Source: Desulfuromonadales bacterium
Lineage (GTDB): Bacteria > Desulfobacterota > Desulfuromonadia > Desulfuromonadales > Geopsychrobacteraceae
Reading direction: 5' to 3'
Length of the DNA stretch: 64,000 nucleotides
Assembly: GCA_019429255.1 (NCBI GenBank)
Contig: JAHYIY010000001.1
Location: 62,001 to 126,000 of the forward strand
This document shows, one piece after another, positions 1-9,749 of the stretch. The translations under genes were made by a program, and so were the position numbers. Under the pieces are notes generated by a model, which saw only the letters and a list, made by a program, of their open reading frames with translations, did not search any database and was not told the DNA's origin. Within the stretch, counting starts at the first letter, position 1; the number at the start of each line of letters is the position of its first letter.

Positions 1-72
1 ATTTTTGCCAGGGTATTACATGGCGGTGAGATTACTCCGGGGTCACAACTGCGGGTATTAAGCGGCAGTTAA
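1..72 (+). CDS. C-terminal end of a probable MOSC-domain protein (partial)
   Basis: An open frame enters from the left edge and stops at TAA 70-72, giving 23 visible residues. The tail FARVLHGGEITPGSQLRVL resembles the end of MOSC-domain proteins, which close with a 'GGxxxxGDxVxV'-like strand; this domain binds sulfur or molybdenum-cofactor ligands. Only the last residues are visible, so the family call rests on a short pattern and is tentative. If right, it is another molybdenum-cofactor-related gene in a window that also holds a Tup/MoeA island 25 kb away. Confidence 0.4.
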   Translation: MFARVLHGGEITPGSQLRVLSGS

Positions 73-88
73 TATAAGCCGGGAAGCC

Positions 89-116
89 TTGACTGCTATA
101 CTTACAAGTGTATCAA
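89..116 (+). promoter_or_regulatory. Possible sigma70 promoter for the small lipoprotein gene
   Basis: TTGACT at 89-94 and TATCAA at 111-116 are separated by 16 bases, a reasonable -35/-10 pair, and lie just upstream of the AAGGAG ribosome binding site at 124-129. Inferred from consensus only. Confidence 0.35.
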
Positions 117-135
117 TCTTTGCAAGGAGACCAGA

Positions 136-540
136 ATGCTATCCCCGACATCCCATCTGCAATGCCATCGTTCGCGTTCCAGTTTGGCGACATTGGGGCT
201 GTATCTTGTTCTGCTGCCCCTGCTGGTGGCCCTTGCCGGCTGTTCAACCCACGCAGCCAGAACCCAGGAACTGATGGCCACCGACTACCAGCAGCTCGAT
301 AATGATGCCCTGCTGTTACATTTTTATGAGGTAGAAGATCAGATCAGTGTGACGGAACAACGCCGTTCATCTCCGTCCGTCAGTCTCGGTTTCGGTTTGG
401 GCAGCTATGGCGGTCGCAGCTCCGTTGGCGCCGGGGTTGGTGTCAGTACCCCGATCGGGCAACCGGAATCAGGGGCCGATCTGCGCGCCCACCTTAACCG
501 GGTACGCCTGGAGCTGCAGAAGCGCAATATCACCCCGTAA
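136..540 (+). CDS. Small glycine-rich lipoprotein of unknown function
   Basis: The 134-residue product starts at an ATG preceded by AAGGAG six bases upstream. It has a basic N-terminus, a hydrophobic stretch (about residues 18-33) and a lipobox LAGC with Cys36, so it should be exported and lipid-modified. The mature part has a short helical segment (TDYQQLDNDALLLHFYEVE), a glycine/serine-rich low-complexity patch (about 77-105) and a second helical segment at the end. I do not recognise a family domain. It appears to be a single-gene unit: a promoter-like sequence lies upstream and inverted repeats follow. The lipoprotein assignment is seen directly; any role is unknown. Confidence 0.7.
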   Translation: MLSPTSHLQCHRSRSSLATLGLYLVLLPLLVALAGCSTHAARTQELMATDYQQLDNDALLLHFYEVEDQISVTEQRRSSPSVSLGFGLGSYGGRSSVGAGVGVSTPIGQPESGADLRAHLNRVRLELQKRNITP

Positions 541-585
541 AAAATTTCTGGCTATCAACTTCGCTTGCGGTAAAAAGCAAAAAAT

Positions 586-675
586 TTCACCACCCGTTCG
601 CTTCACTCACTAGAGGCACCGAGCCACAGAGAAGCTCAGGGGTTTTTAAGAATTGCTCAGTGCCTCAGTGGTGAA
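586..675. repeat. Nested inverted repeat downstream of the lipoprotein gene
   Basis: TTCACCAC (586-593) pairs with GTGGTGAA (668-675), and inside it GAGGCACCGAG (613-623) pairs with CTCAGTGCCTC (656-666) with one mismatch. It lies between two convergent genes (ends at 540 and 703). It resembles dispersed intergenic repeats rather than a simple intrinsic terminator because no T-tract follows. Confidence 0.55.
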
Positions 676-702
676 TGCTATTCTGATACTGTTTCATCCC
701 AA

Positions 703-2424
703 TCAGCTGCAAACGCCGCAACGACAGCACCCAGGGGCACAGGGTGGGGTTAAATGTTGCCCTGCTGCACGCTGATATTCTCGCCACAGATACTCGCGTC
801 GCACCCCGGAATCGATAATTTCCCAGGCGAAAGCTTCATCCTGTCCACGCTCCCGCGTTAACTCATCCAGCAACGGAAATTTAGCTGCAGCGCAAAGTTG
901 CCGTAAGTTTCCCCCTGTGGCTAATTCCGGCAGCATAGCGGCGATGCGGCGATCGCCGCGCGACAGGAACGCCTGAAGGGTCGCCAGACGCACCGACTCC
1001 ATCATAAAGCGGGTATTGGGAATTCGACTGAACGCCGACTGCAACATTCGCCCTTTTTTCTTCAGCGATTTTTCCCCCTCCATTCCCGCCCATTGAAAAG
1101 GGGTAAAGGGCTTGGGGATAAAGGGGTTAACACTGACCGTCAGGTTGCCCATGTGGCCGCGGGCCTTGCCACTGGCCAGACGAATAGCGACGATCCGTTG
1201 CACCAGAGCAATGATAGCTTCGACATCAGTCATCAGTTCAAACGGCAATCCAATCAGAAAATACAGCTTCAGGTGTTTAATTCCACCATCCGTCAGCAAT
1301 TGCACTGCCGCAAGAATCTGTTCCTCACTCAAGCCCTTATTGATGACATCACGCAGTCGTTGACTGCCGGCTTCCGGTGCTATAGCGACGCTTGCATGAC
1401 CTGCCTCATTCAGCAGTGCAACGGCCTTTGCATCGATGGCATCAAGACGCAAACTTGATACGGAAATCTCGCCACCACGATCAACTATCCCCTGTTGCAG
1501 CGGCAAAACCTGCGAATAATCGGCGATAGCAGCAGCAACCAGCCCGATCCGGTTGCGCTGACATAACCCCTCGTCAACCTGCTGCAGCAGATTATCCAGG
1601 CTGCGTTCACGCGGTGGCAGGTAAACAAAACCGGCAGCACAGAAACGACATCCGCGCGAACAACCGCGCGACACCTCAACCAGCGCCATGTGGCCGAACC
1701 CGGCAGCTTCAGACTGGACGTAAGTACGACTGGCAGAGCTGTCAAGATCCTGCAAATATTGACGCCTGATGGTTTTGGGGACAGCAGCATTGCGCTGATA
1801 AGTAATTCCCTCTGTGGTGTAAAGCGGCTGATAAAACTGCGGAACATAGACACCCGGCAGCTGTGCCAGGGCGAGCAACAGCTCATTGCGCGGTAAAGAT
1901 GTTTGTTGCATGGCAGCATGTAAGGTATCGAGGAGCAAAGGCAGAATGGGCTCGGCCTCACCAACAGCAATCAGGTCGACAATCTCAGCTATAGGTTCAG
2001 GATTGATGAAGGCACAAACGCCGCCAAATAATACCAGGGGATCGGCGGGTTGGCGTTGAGCGGCAAAGAGAGGGATGTTGCCGGCAGCAAAAATGGCCGG
2101 CAGATGGAGATAATCATTCTCAAACGAGATGGACAGGGCAATCAAATCAAAGTCCCGTAAAGGACGATCAGACTCAAGAGACAGGGGGGGGGGGAGTTGA
2201 TTCGCGCCGGATGCCTCCGGCAAAAAAAACCGTTCACACAGACAATCATCGCGCTGATTGATCAGATGATACACCGTCTGAAAACCGAGATTGCCCATCC
2301 CCTGCTGATAGCCATTGGGATAAACCAGGGCAATACGGTAACGCCCTTCGTTCCACGAATGATAGCGGGTACCGATTTCGGCAGTGCGGCGCAGTTGATT
2401 GGAAGAAAGGGTTTTATTGGCCAT
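703..2424 (-). CDS. Radical SAM protein with N-terminal B12-binding-like region
   Basis: The 573-residue protein carries the radical SAM cluster motif CSRGCRFC with Cys255, Cys259 and Cys262 (CxxxCxxC), which ligates a [4Fe-4S] cluster that cleaves S-adenosylmethionine. The first ~200 residues have the pattern of the cobalamin-binding-like region found in front of many such proteins (FDLIALSISFEND, LVLFGGVCAFINPEP). The end is cysteine-rich (CAPGCCRCGVCS), a possible extra metal site. This matches the uncharacterised B12-binding-type radical SAM family; substrate unknown. It lies downstream of ftsZ in the same direction, but a terminator (2484-2510) and a miniature element separate them, so it probably has its own promoter. 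Confidence 0.85.
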   Translation of the reverse strand: MANKTLSSNQLRRTAEIGTRYHSWNEGRYRIALVYPNGYQQGMGNLGFQTVYHLINQRDDCLCERFFLPEASGANQLPPPLSLESDRPLRDFDLIALSISFENDYLHLPAIFAAGNIPLFAAQRQPADPLVLFGGVCAFINPEPIAEIVDLIAVGEAEPILPLLLDTLHAAMQQTSLPRNELLLALAQLPGVYVPQFYQPLYTTEGITYQRNAAVPKTIRRQYLQDLDSSASRTYVQSEAAGFGHMALVEVSRGCSRGCRFCAAGFVYLPPRERSLDNLLQQVDEGLCQRNRIGLVAAAIADYSQVLPLQQGIVDRGGEISVSSLRLDAIDAKAVALLNEAGHASVAIAPEAGSQRLRDVINKGLSEEQILAAVQLLTDGGIKHLKLYFLIGLPFELMTDVEAIIALVQRIVAIRLASGKARGHMGNLTVSVNPFIPKPFTPFQWAGMEGEKSLKKKGRMLQSAFSRIPNTRFMMESVRLATLQAFLSRGDRRIAAMLPELATGGNLRQLCAAAKFPLLDELTRERGQDEAFAWEIIDSGVRREYLWREYQRAAGQHLTPPCAPGCCRCGVCS

Positions 2425-2483
2425 GGCAGCAGTTATACACCCAAATGGCGCCGATGAGAACGTTTCGAGTTTTTAAAATAATC

Positions 2484-2510
2484 AAAAAAAAGGGCCATAC
2501 AAGATGGCCC
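2484..2510 (-). terminator. Intrinsic terminator, minus strand
   Basis: On the minus strand GGGCCAT (from 2510) and ATGGCCC (to 2492) form a perfect 7-bp stem with a 5-base loop, followed by eight T (A-run 2484-2491 on plus). It lies 60 bp upstream of the radical SAM start. Confidence 0.75.
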
Positions 2511-2662
2511 TGGACGAGGGAGTCGTCGGGATACAACTACAAGGTACAGAAACGCTGTACATCCGCCGGGCGGAGAACCGGCATGCATCACATCAGCAAT
2601 TACAAAAAACGTCTGCTCTTGAAGCAGGCGCAACAAAGTTGTCTGCCAGAGGGTTAACCTTT

Positions 2663-2805
2663 GTAACTATTCAGCTATGCCCTTGCGCAGGGTCGGGGGG
2701 CCTGTGACAAGGGTGTTTGTCGCCATGGATGGCGACAACAAGCGGTCATGGATGACGAAAAGCGTCCCTTGACATAGGACCCCCGATCCGTTGCTGAACA
2801 GATAC
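2663..2805 (+). mobile_element. Miniature inverted-repeat element, copy A
   Basis: 143 bp bounded by GTAACTATTCAGC (2663-2675) and GCTGAACAGATAC (2793-2805), imperfect 13-bp terminal inverted repeats, and flanked by exact 8-bp direct repeats TAACCTTT at 2655-2662 and 2806-2813. Inside is a perfect palindrome with arms TTGTCGCCAT and ATGGCGACAA (2717-2738). Two near-identical copies are at 36849-36992 and 52795-52938. It has no coding capacity, so a transposase would have to act in trans. GTAA termini and 8-bp duplications are typical of the IS66 family. Confidence 0.85.
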
Positions 2806-2914
2806 TAACCTTTTTGCAAGACAAGCAAAGAAACGAACGTCATCGTCGGTTATAATCCCCCCCTCAATTACCACAGTGGAGACAAGATCCAACCTGAAAA
2901 ATTTAAATCAATGA

Positions 2915-4099
2915 TCAATCAACCCGACGACGTAGAAAGGTCGGGATATCAAACTGTTCATCATCAACAAACAGATCGCGATTCTGGCTCGGCAGTTCGC
3001 GGCTGCGGCGGCCATAGAGTTCATTCTGTTGATTACGGATGTGAGTCGGCACATCTAGATCGCGCTTGTGTCTAACCACTGGCGGCACATAAGGTGCACG
3101 CTGCACATCAACAGTCTCAGTGTCTTTGCCCTTCACTTCGAACTGCTCTCCAAAACCGGTAGCGATGGCCGTAATCTTGATTTTTTCACCCAGACTCTCA
3201 TCAATCACCAGACCAACGATGATGTTGGCGTCCTCATGAACTTTTTCATGGATGATGGTTGATGCCTCTTCAAACTCTTCCATAGTCATACTCGATGAGC
3301 CGGAAATATTTACCAGAACACCCATGGCTCCGGAAATATCAACCTCTTCAAGCAGTGGACTACTGATGGCACTGTAGGCAGCCTCTGCGGCACGGCGTTC
3401 ACCCTCAGCGATGCCGATTCCCATCATCGCCATACCGCGGTTACTCATAACGGTTCGCACGTCAGCAAAGTCGACGTTGATCATCCCCTCGGTGGTAATC
3501 AGGTCGGAAATCCCTTGTACTGCCTGGCGCAAGACATCATCGGCCGGCTTGAACGCATCGAGAATGCTCATATTTTTTCCGGCCAGACCGAGCAGCCGAT
3601 CGTTTGGTACCACGACCAGCGAATCGACAACCTCGCGTAAAGCAGCAATGCCGGCATCTGCTCTAGTCATGCGCTGCTTGCCCTCACGAGTGAAGGGCCT
3701 GGTAACCACACCAACGGTCAGGGCTCCCGCTTCCTTTGCTGCCCTGGCAATGATAGGTGCAGCCCCGGTCCCGGTACCACCCCCCATGCCGGCGGCAATA
3801 AAAATCATATCCGCACCGGTAAAGAGTTCGACCAGACGCTTGATATCTTCCTCAGCAGCCTGACGCCCAATTTCCGGATTGGCTCCGGCTCCAAGACCCT
3901 TGGTCAGGTTACCACCGAGCTGAATTTTCATCGTTGCTTCGCTGCGCCGCAAAGCCTGGGCATCGGTATTGGCAACCAGAAAATCAACGCCTTCAACATG
4001 GTTGCGAATCATCGTGTTAACTGCATTACCTCCGCCACCACCGACGCCGATCACCTTGATTTTGGCTGCCTGATCCAGACTTTCCTCGAACTGAAACAT
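2915..4099 (-). CDS. ftsZ: Cell division protein FtsZ
   Basis: Tubulin-like GTPase that polymerises into the division ring. The GTP-binding signature GGGTGTG is near residue 105, with GVGGGGGNAVN near the start and the conserved C-terminal peptide DIPTFLRRR at the end, which binds FtsA and other partners. Starting at MFQFEES gives 394 residues, the usual length. An upstream in-frame ATG at 4120 (MPIQEGV) also has a good GGAGG site, so a seven-residue longer form is possible; I favour 4099 from the family's usual N-terminus. It is the last gene of the dcw operon, 140 bp after ftsA. Confidence 0.97.
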   Translation of the reverse strand: MFQFEESLDQAAKIKVIGVGGGGGNAVNTMIRNHVEGVDFLVANTDAQALRRSEATMKIQLGGNLTKGLGAGANPEIGRQAAEEDIKRLVELFTGADMIFIAAGMGGGTGTGAAPIIARAAKEAGALTVGVVTRPFTREGKQRMTRADAGIAALREVVDSLVVVPNDRLLGLAGKNMSILDAFKPADDVLRQAVQGISDLITTEGMINVDFADVRTVMSNRGMAMMGIGIAEGERRAAEAAYSAISSPLLEEVDISGAMGVLVNISGSSSMTMEEFEEASTIIHEKVHEDANIIVGLVIDESLGEKIKITAIATGFGEQFEVKGKDTETVDVQRAPYVPPVVRHKRDLDVPTHIRNQQNELYGRRSRELPSQNRDLFVDDEQFDIPTFLRRRVD

Positions 4100-4239
4100 G
4101 ACTCCCTCTTGAATAGGCATAACTGCCTCCCTGTCGTTGCGCTCCCGCTCACTCCGCGATCACAGAAGCTGGTTATCTAATTTTGCCTAACTTAGCAAAC
4201 TATAGTCTTTTTTACAAATAATTTATATATAATTACTTA

Positions 4240-5469
4240 TCAGAAAAAGTCGCTGAACATATCTTTCAAACGTTTCGACACCCGTTCAAACATGTTGTCT
4301 TCCCCAACCTTGAATTTCTGTGCCTGACTGTTCATGCTGCCGTACTTCACCAACCCTACCCCTGACGCGTAAATAGGCGAATTAACGACGTCAGCAAGAC
4401 CACCAATATCCACCGGCGTCCCTCGCCGCACCGGTAGATTAAAAATCTGTTCGGCCAGCTCCGGCATGCCGGGTAAAATGGCGGTGCCACCGGTAATAAC
4501 AACACCAGAGGCAATCAGCTCGTCGTAACCACTCTTGATGATCTCCCGGTTGATCAGAGAAAACATTTCCTCAACCCGGGGCTCGAGAATTTCGGCCAGC
4601 AATTGCCGCGACAAAATCCGCGGCTCACGTCCACCTACCGAAGGCACCTCGATGGTTTCATCCTTACCGACCATGGAGGTCAGACAGCAACCGTAAGCTT
4701 GTTTTATTTTTTCCGCCTCGGCCATGGGGGTGCGCAAACCAACGGCAATATCGTTGGTCAGATGATCACCACCAATCGACAGCACTGAAGTGTGTTTGAT
4801 GGCACCATCGGAATAAATCGCGATGTCGGCAGTGCCTCCGCCAATATCTACCAGCGCTACCCCTAGCTCTTTTTCATCCGCTGACAGGACCGCCTCACTG
4901 CTGGCCAGCTGTTCCAGGACGATATCGGCAACATCAACACCGGCACGATTACAGCTTTTGATAATGTTCTGGGCGCTGGCCACGGCTCCGGTAACAATGT
5001 GCACTTTGGCTTCAAGGCGCACGCCACTCATGCCTAACGGCTCACGAATACCATCCTGATCGTCGATAATGAATTCCTGCGGCAGGATATGCAGCACCTC
5101 CCGATCCATCGGAATCGCAATGGCCTTGGCAGCATCGATGACACGCTGCAGGTCATCACTGGTCACCTCCCGGTTTTTAATAGCGATGACCCCCTGCGAG
5201 TTCATACCGCGAATATGGCCTCCGGCAATTCCGGTAAAAACCGATTTAATTTCACACCCGGCCATCAATTCTGCTTCACGAATCGCTTTGCGGATAGCAG
5301 CAACGGTGGATTCAATATTGATCACAACCCCTTTGCGCATTCCCCGCGATGGACTGGTACCAATCCCCACCACTTCCAGGCCATCCTCTGCCATGTGACC
5401 GACAATACAGCAGATTTTTGTGGTTCCAATATCCAGGCCAACGATCAAATTATCACTCTTTTTACTCAT
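4240..5469 (-). CDS. ftsA: Cell division protein FtsA
   Basis: Actin-like ATPase that tethers FtsZ filaments to the membrane. The 409-residue protein starts LIVGLDIGTTKICCIVG (phosphate-1 motif) and contains VALVDIGGGTADIAIY (phosphate-2) and VVITGGTAILPG (adenosine motif). The C-terminal segment MFERVSKRLKDMFSDFF is an amphipathic helix that fits the membrane-targeting sequence of the family. It follows ftsQ by 15 bp, with AAGGGGG ahead of the start. Confidence 0.97.
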   Translation of the reverse strand: MSKKSDNLIVGLDIGTTKICCIVGHMAEDGLEVVGIGTSPSRGMRKGVVINIESTVAAIRKAIREAELMAGCEIKSVFTGIAGGHIRGMNSQGVIAIKNREVTSDDLQRVIDAAKAIAIPMDREVLHILPQEFIIDDQDGIREPLGMSGVRLEAKVHIVTGAVASAQNIIKSCNRAGVDVADIVLEQLASSEAVLSADEKELGVALVDIGGGTADIAIYSDGAIKHTSVLSIGGDHLTNDIAVGLRTPMAEAEKIKQAYGCCLTSMVGKDETIEVPSVGGREPRILSRQLLAEILEPRVEEMFSLINREIIKSGYDELIASGVVITGGTAILPGMPELAEQIFNLPVRRGTPVDIGGLADVVNSPIYASGVGLVKYGSMNSQAQKFKVGEDNMFERVSKRLKDMFSDFF

Positions 5470-5484
5470 GACACCCCCTTGGTA

Positions 5485-6330
5485 TCAGCTTTTTGCCGCT
5501 CTATCCGGCTGTTCAATGCGCACTATGACTTTTTCATCTACGTTTAAATCGATATAATCGAGCATCTTCATTTTTGGTTTCAGTAACGCATAGATGCGTT
5601 CCAGGCGATCCAGTTTTTCGTTGTAGTTGTTACTCCCCAATCGGATCCTCACCCCGTCCTCCAAAGTATAAACAGACAAACCGCCACCGGCCTCCCTGTG
5701 CACTTCCGAGATCTTATCCAGTCCGAACTGTGAACGCGATCCAAGTTCCCTAACCAGAGCCACCACCTCCAGCAACTGCAAACGATCTTTCTGCCGGCCC
5801 GATTCAAGTTGCGCTGCATCAAAACCGGTAATCACCGGATAATCGAGACTGTCACCGCCATCAAGCAGCTTGAATACAACACCATGAGTATCCAGATAAT
5901 AGAGGTACCCCAGATTGACAATCGCAACCGGCTGGCGTTCCACGATGCGGATACTGACCTGGCGCGGGAAAATTCGCTGAATGCGCGCATCCTTGACCCA
6001 GGGGTTTTCTGCAATCTTGCGCCCGATCAAATCCAGATCCAGGCTGAACGTTGACATTCCCGGCTGCACATCAGAAAGGGCCACCAGGGTCTGCTCACAC
6101 AAACGCTGATTTCCTTCAACACGAATCGTATCAATACGAAACTGGTCTGAGGCCAGGAGCAATTGCACCAGAAAAAAACCACCAGCGACAACTAACACAA
6201 CACTGAAAACACCAACCCCAACACGCAAACAGCGGCGCAGAAGATAACGCAGATTCAGCGGCTTTTTCTTCTTTTTGCGGCGGTTGTTACGCACCTTTTT
6301 GCCGGCGTTTTGTCTCTTCATGTCGTGCAT
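5485..6330 (-). CDS. ftsQ: Cell division protein FtsQ
   Basis: Bitopic division protein linking early and late divisome components. A very basic cytoplasmic N-terminus (RRKKKKK) precedes one membrane span (about residues 38-58, VGVFSVVLVVAGGFFLVQLL). A POTRA domain follows (DQFRIDTIRVEGNQRL...), then the FtsQ beta domain with VSIRIVERQPVAIV. Length 281 residues is normal. The start at 6330 has AGGA five bases upstream; ddl ends 7 bp before it. Confidence 0.93.
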   Translation of the reverse strand: MHDMKRQNAGKKVRNNRRKKKKKPLNLRYLLRRCLRVGVGVFSVVLVVAGGFFLVQLLLASDQFRIDTIRVEGNQRLCEQTLVALSDVQPGMSTFSLDLDLIGRKIAENPWVKDARIQRIFPRQVSIRIVERQPVAIVNLGYLYYLDTHGVVFKLLDGGDSLDYPVITGFDAAQLESGRQKDRLQLLEVVALVRELGSRSQFGLDKISEVHREAGGGLSVYTLEDGVRIRLGSNNYNEKLDRLERIYALLKPKMKMLDYIDLNVDEKVIVRIEQPDRAAKS

Positions 6331-6337
6331 GGCTGTC

Positions 6338-7273
6338 CTACTTCACAAGATCCGCATCAAGCAAAATCATCTCAACCAGCTCTTCAAAAGCGATACCGGC
6401 GGCGGCGGCGGCCTTGGGTAACAGGCTGGTTGCTGTCATCCCCGGAATCGTATTCACTTCGATGCAATAAAAACATCCATTCGCCATCATAAAATCGACT
6501 CGCGCCGCGCCACGACAGCCCAGCGCCCGACAGGCGCGCAGCGCAGCATCCTGAATTTGTCCGGTCACCTCTGATGATAGCGGAGCAGGCACCAGATAAC
6601 GGGTCGTGGTGCTTGCGTATTTGGCCTGATAGTCATAAAACCCTCCTTGCGGCACAATCTGGATGATCGGCAGCACCTGCTCATTCACCACCGATACCGT
6701 CAGCTCCGCACCATCGATATAGTCCTCTACCAGCAGGGAGCCATGGAGTTGGGCGGCAGCATCCAGACCCGCTTCTAATTCTTGCTTGTTGCGCGCAATG
6801 CTGATCCCGACGGTCGATCCCTCCCGTGAGGGTTTGACCACCACCGGCAACCGCAGGCAGCGCCTGAGCAGATCATCGGGCGTTTCTCCCGGCTTGACAT
6901 AATCGAATCCGGGAGTTTGTATCCCGTGATAAACAAGCAGTTGCTTGGTAACGATCTTATCCATAGCCATACTGGATGCCAGAACCCCGCTACCGCTGTA
7001 GGGGATCTGCATCACCTCGAGCAGGCCCTGTACGGTACCGTCTTCCCCGCCCTGACCGTGCAGGGCGACAAAGGCAACTTCAATCCCGGCATCATACAGT
7101 TGCTGCGGCAAATGGTGATCAGGGTCGATCAGTTGCGCCCGATAACCACGCGCCGACAGCGCAGCCAACGCTGCCTGGCCGGTACGCAAGGAAACGTCAC
7201 GTTCGACCGACCAGCCACCGGCTAACACCCCGATCTTCTTTTTCTGCATCTTTTCAGTAGTCCAACGTTTCAT
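6338..7273 (-). CDS. ddl: D-alanine--D-alanine ligase
   Basis: ATP-grasp enzyme that makes D-Ala-D-Ala for the peptidoglycan pentapeptide. Visible motifs are [29 protein letters not shown], the [20 protein letters not shown] metal-binding end and [13 protein letters not shown]. Length 311 from the ATG that overlaps the murC stop (ATGA, with GAGG seven bases before); an internal ATG at 7249 gives the more usual N-terminus [12 protein letters not shown], but its upstream site is weak. It directly follows murC, where many relatives have murB. Confidence 0.96.
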   Translation of the reverse strand: MKRWTTEKMQKKKIGVLAGGWSVERDVSLRTGQAALAALSARGYRAQLIDPDHHLPQQLYDAGIEVAFVALHGQGGEDGTVQGLLEVMQIPYSGSGVLASSMAMDKIVTKQLLVYHGIQTPGFDYVKPGETPDDLLRRCLRLPVVVKPSREGSTVGISIARNKQELEAGLDAAAQLHGSLLVEDYIDGAELTVSVVNEQVLPIIQIVPQGGFYDYQAKYASTTTRYLVPAPLSSEVTGQIQDAALRACRALGCRGAARVDFMMANGCFYCIEVNTIPGMTATSLLPKAAAAAGIAFEELVEMILLDADLVK

Positions 7274-8655
7274 CCTTTGGCCTCGGCGGCACGCAAATGA
7301 TCCGCCACTAGATCACAGACCTGGTTGACATTGCCGGCGCCCAGGGAAATCACCATGTCACCGGGTTGCGCCAGTTCGACAACCCTCTTGGCAGCCTGAT
7401 CAAGGGTTTCACAATAATCAACCGCCTTGTGGCCATGATCGACAATTCCAGCCACCAGCGCCTGACTGCTCGCCCCTTCGCGCGGCTGCTCACCAGCGGC
7501 ATAAACAGCGGTGACCAGCAATACATCGGCATCATAAAATGCCGTCAGAAAATCAGCGAACAAGGCCTCAGTACGGCTATAGCGATGGGGCTGAAACACC
7601 GCAATCACACGTTTGCCCCAGCCATTTTTTGCCGCTGCCAGGGTAGCCTTAATCTCGGCTGGATGATGACCATAATCATCGACAATCATGATGTTGGAGA
7701 TGTTGTGACGTATCTCAAAACGCCGCTGCAAACCACCAAAATGACGAAAGCCACCGGCTATAGCGCTGAAAGGTATTTCCAGTTCGTGGGCTACCGCCAC
7801 CACCGCCAGGGCGTTCAGCACATTGTGACGACCGGGCATGGCAAAAGAGATCTGGCCCAGTTCCTGCCCCTGATAAAAGGCGACAAAGTTCGTCCGCCCC
7901 TGACGATGCTTGATATCCTGGGCATAAAAATCGGCCTGACTGTTGAACCCATAGGTTGAAAAGCGCTTCTTCACCTCGGGCAAAATAGCCTGGATGTTAC
8001 GATCCTCCAGACACAGAATAGCGCGCCCGTAAAAGGGCACCTTATTGATAAAATCAACAAATATCTGCTTGATTTCGTCAATTCCGGAATAATAATCGAG
8101 ATGATCAAGATCAATATTGGTCACCACGGCGATGGTCGGTGTCAGCAGCATGAAGGAACCATCCGACTCATCAGCTTCGGCAACCAGGAACTTGCCGCGC
8201 CCCAGCTTCGCATTGGAGCCAAAAGCATCAAGCTTGCCGCCGATAACCGCTGTCGGATCAATGCCGGCATGATGCAATACCACGGAGGTCATACTGGTGG
8301 TGGTCGTCTTACCATGGGTACCGGCAATGGCAATGCCGTACTTCATCCGCATCAACTCCGCCAGCATTTCAGCCCGCGGAATGACGGCGATATGGCGGCG
8401 ATGCGCCTCGACTACTTCCGGGTTGTCCGCTTTAACTGCCGTTGAGGTCACCACCACATCGACCTCGATCAGATTCTCGGCACGATGACCGATAACAATT
8501 TCCCCGCCCAGGGTTGCCAGGCGGCGCGTTGTATCAGTATCGCGCAGATCCGATCCCGACACCCGGTACCCGAGGTTCAGCAGCAGTTCAGCAATACCGC
8601 TCATGCCAATGCCACCAATCCCGACAAAATGAATCTTGCGGATTCGTCCGTACAT
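7270..8655 (-). CDS. murC: UDP-N-acetylmuramate--L-alanine ligase
   Basis: Mur ligase adding L-alanine to UDP-MurNAc in the cytoplasm. N-terminal UDP-binding motif [19 protein letters not shown] loop [16 protein letters not shown] and [12 protein letters not shown] are all present. The ATG at 8655 overlaps the murG stop by one base and has GGAGG seven bases upstream; it gives 461 residues, the standard size. It overlaps ddl by 4 bp at its end, leaving no space for murB, whose product makes this enzyme's substrate. Confidence 0.97.
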   Translation of the reverse strand: MYGRIRKIHFVGIGGIGMSGIAELLLNLGYRVSGSDLRDTDTTRRLATLGGEIVIGHRAENLIEVDVVVTSTAVKADNPEVVEAHRRHIAVIPRAEMLAELMRMKYGIAIAGTHGKTTTTSMTSVVLHHAGIDPTAVIGGKLDAFGSNAKLGRGKFLVAEADESDGSFMLLTPTIAVVTNIDLDHLDYYSGIDEIKQIFVDFINKVPFYGRAILCLEDRNIQAILPEVKKRFSTYGFNSQADFYAQDIKHRQGRTNFVAFYQGQELGQISFAMPGRHNVLNALAVVAVAHELEIPFSAIAGGFRHFGGLQRRFEIRHNISNIMIVDDYGHHPAEIKATLAAAKNGWGKRVIAVFQPHRYSRTEALFADFLTAFYDADVLLVTAVYAAGEQPREGASSQALVAGIVDHGHKAVDYCETLDQAAKRVVELAQPGDMVISLGAGNVNQVCDLVADHLRAAEAKG

Positions 8656-9749
8656 CAGTGCACCTCCGCTGGCGATAAAAGGGCTACAAGACTGCGGCAT
8701 TCGGCCAGAATCTTGGCAGCAGCATCGGGACGGGCCAGAGAACGCCCGCGCATGGCCATGAGTTGCAACTGTTCGCGATCAGCGAGCAGAATACGCAGCT
8801 CGGTGGCCAATCGCAGCGCGGTCAGATCATGCTGCTGCAGCACCACCGCCGCTCCAGCCTGCTCCAGGGCTCGAGCATTGGCATTCTGGTGGTCGCCGGC
8901 GGCGTGGGGGAAAGGGATCAGGATCGCCGGGCGCCCACAAACCGTCAACTCCGCCAGGGTTGTCGCACCGGCACGACAGATAACCAGCGCTGATTGAGCA
9001 TAGGCAGTTGCCATATCATCAATAAAAGGAACAATCGTCGCTGACGGGTAATTAACGGCGGCGTAGGCTTTACTTACCATGACAAAATCATCGTCACCGG
9101 TCTGGTGAAGAATCTGCGGTGGCTGCGACCAGCGCAGCAACTCGGGCAGACAGGTGACCAGCGCTTCATTGATGGCGCGCGCACCGCGACTGCCACCAAA
9201 GACCAGTACCTGTCCCGGCACTGGTAGTTCTTCTGTTATCTCAGCAAATCCCTGACGTAAGGGATTACCGGTCAATGTTGTCTTGTCGCGCGGGAAGCAC
9301 CCCAAAGTATCGGCATAGGAGACACAGATCCGCGCGGCACCCCTGACCAATAACTTGTTGCTTAAACCCGGAATCGCATTCTGTTCATGGATCAGATAGG
9401 GAATATGCAGAATTTTTGCTGCCAGTAACACCGGTACCGACGCATAGCCACCAAAACCCACCACCAGATCGGGCCTGAATCTGCGCAGTATCCTCTGAGC
9501 CTGAATCAGACTGCGGGTTAATTTGGGTAGCAGTTCCAGCTTACCGCGCAAACCACGACCAACCACCCCCACCATGTCAACCAACTCTAGTGGTAACTGT
9601 AATTGTGGCAACATGCGGTATTCGATGCCACGCCTGGTTCCGACAAACAGAATCTGCGCCCCCGGCACCTCTTTCAGCACCAGTTGCCCCAATGCCACTG
9701 CCGGGAAAAGATGCCCGCCGGTGCCGCCACCGGCCAACAGCACTCTCAC
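8655..9749 (-). CDS. murG: Undecaprenyl-PP-MurNAc-pentapeptide N-acetylglucosaminyltransferase
   Basis: GT-B glycosyltransferase at the inner face of the membrane that converts lipid I to lipid II. The N-terminal glycine-rich loop [17 protein letters not shown], the [14 protein letters not shown] region and [14 protein letters not shown] are diagnostic, and the C-terminal half has [25 protein letters not shown], the UDP-GlcNAc site. 364 residues. It overlaps ftsW by 4 bp. Confidence 0.97.
   Translation of the reverse strand: MRVLLAGGGTGGHLFPAVALGQLVLKEVPGAQILFVGTRRGIEYRMLPQLQLPLELVDMVGVVGRGLRGKLELLPKLTRSLIQAQRILRRFRPDLVVGFGGYASVPVLLAAKILHIPYLIHEQNAIPGLSNKLLVRGAARICVSYADTLGCFPRDKTTLTGNPLRQGFAEITEELPVPGQVLVFGGSRGARAINEALVTCLPELLRWSQPPQILHQTGDDDFVMVSKAYAAVNYPSATIVPFIDDMATAYAQSALVICRAGATTLAELTVCGRPAILIPFPHAAGDHQNANARALEQAGAAVVLQQHDLTALRLATELRILLADREQLQLMAMRGRSLARPDAAAKILAECRSLVALLSPAEVH

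Larger units (their letters stand above)
2425..2914. other. 490-bp gene-free region between ftsZ and the radical SAM gene
   Basis: It contains a minus-strand intrinsic terminator (2484-2510), a small hairpin GTACAG/CTGTAC near 2543-2560, and the miniature element at 2663-2805 with its 8-bp duplications. The remaining sequence has no convincing ORF. What the terminator ends (a long ftsZ 3' UTR or a small RNA) is not clear. Confidence 0.6.

Noticed and set aside
2433-2636. Minus-strand ORF upstream of the radical SAM gene
   Set aside because: It reads straight through the intrinsic terminator at 2484-2510, has no ribosome binding site and no recognisable composition.
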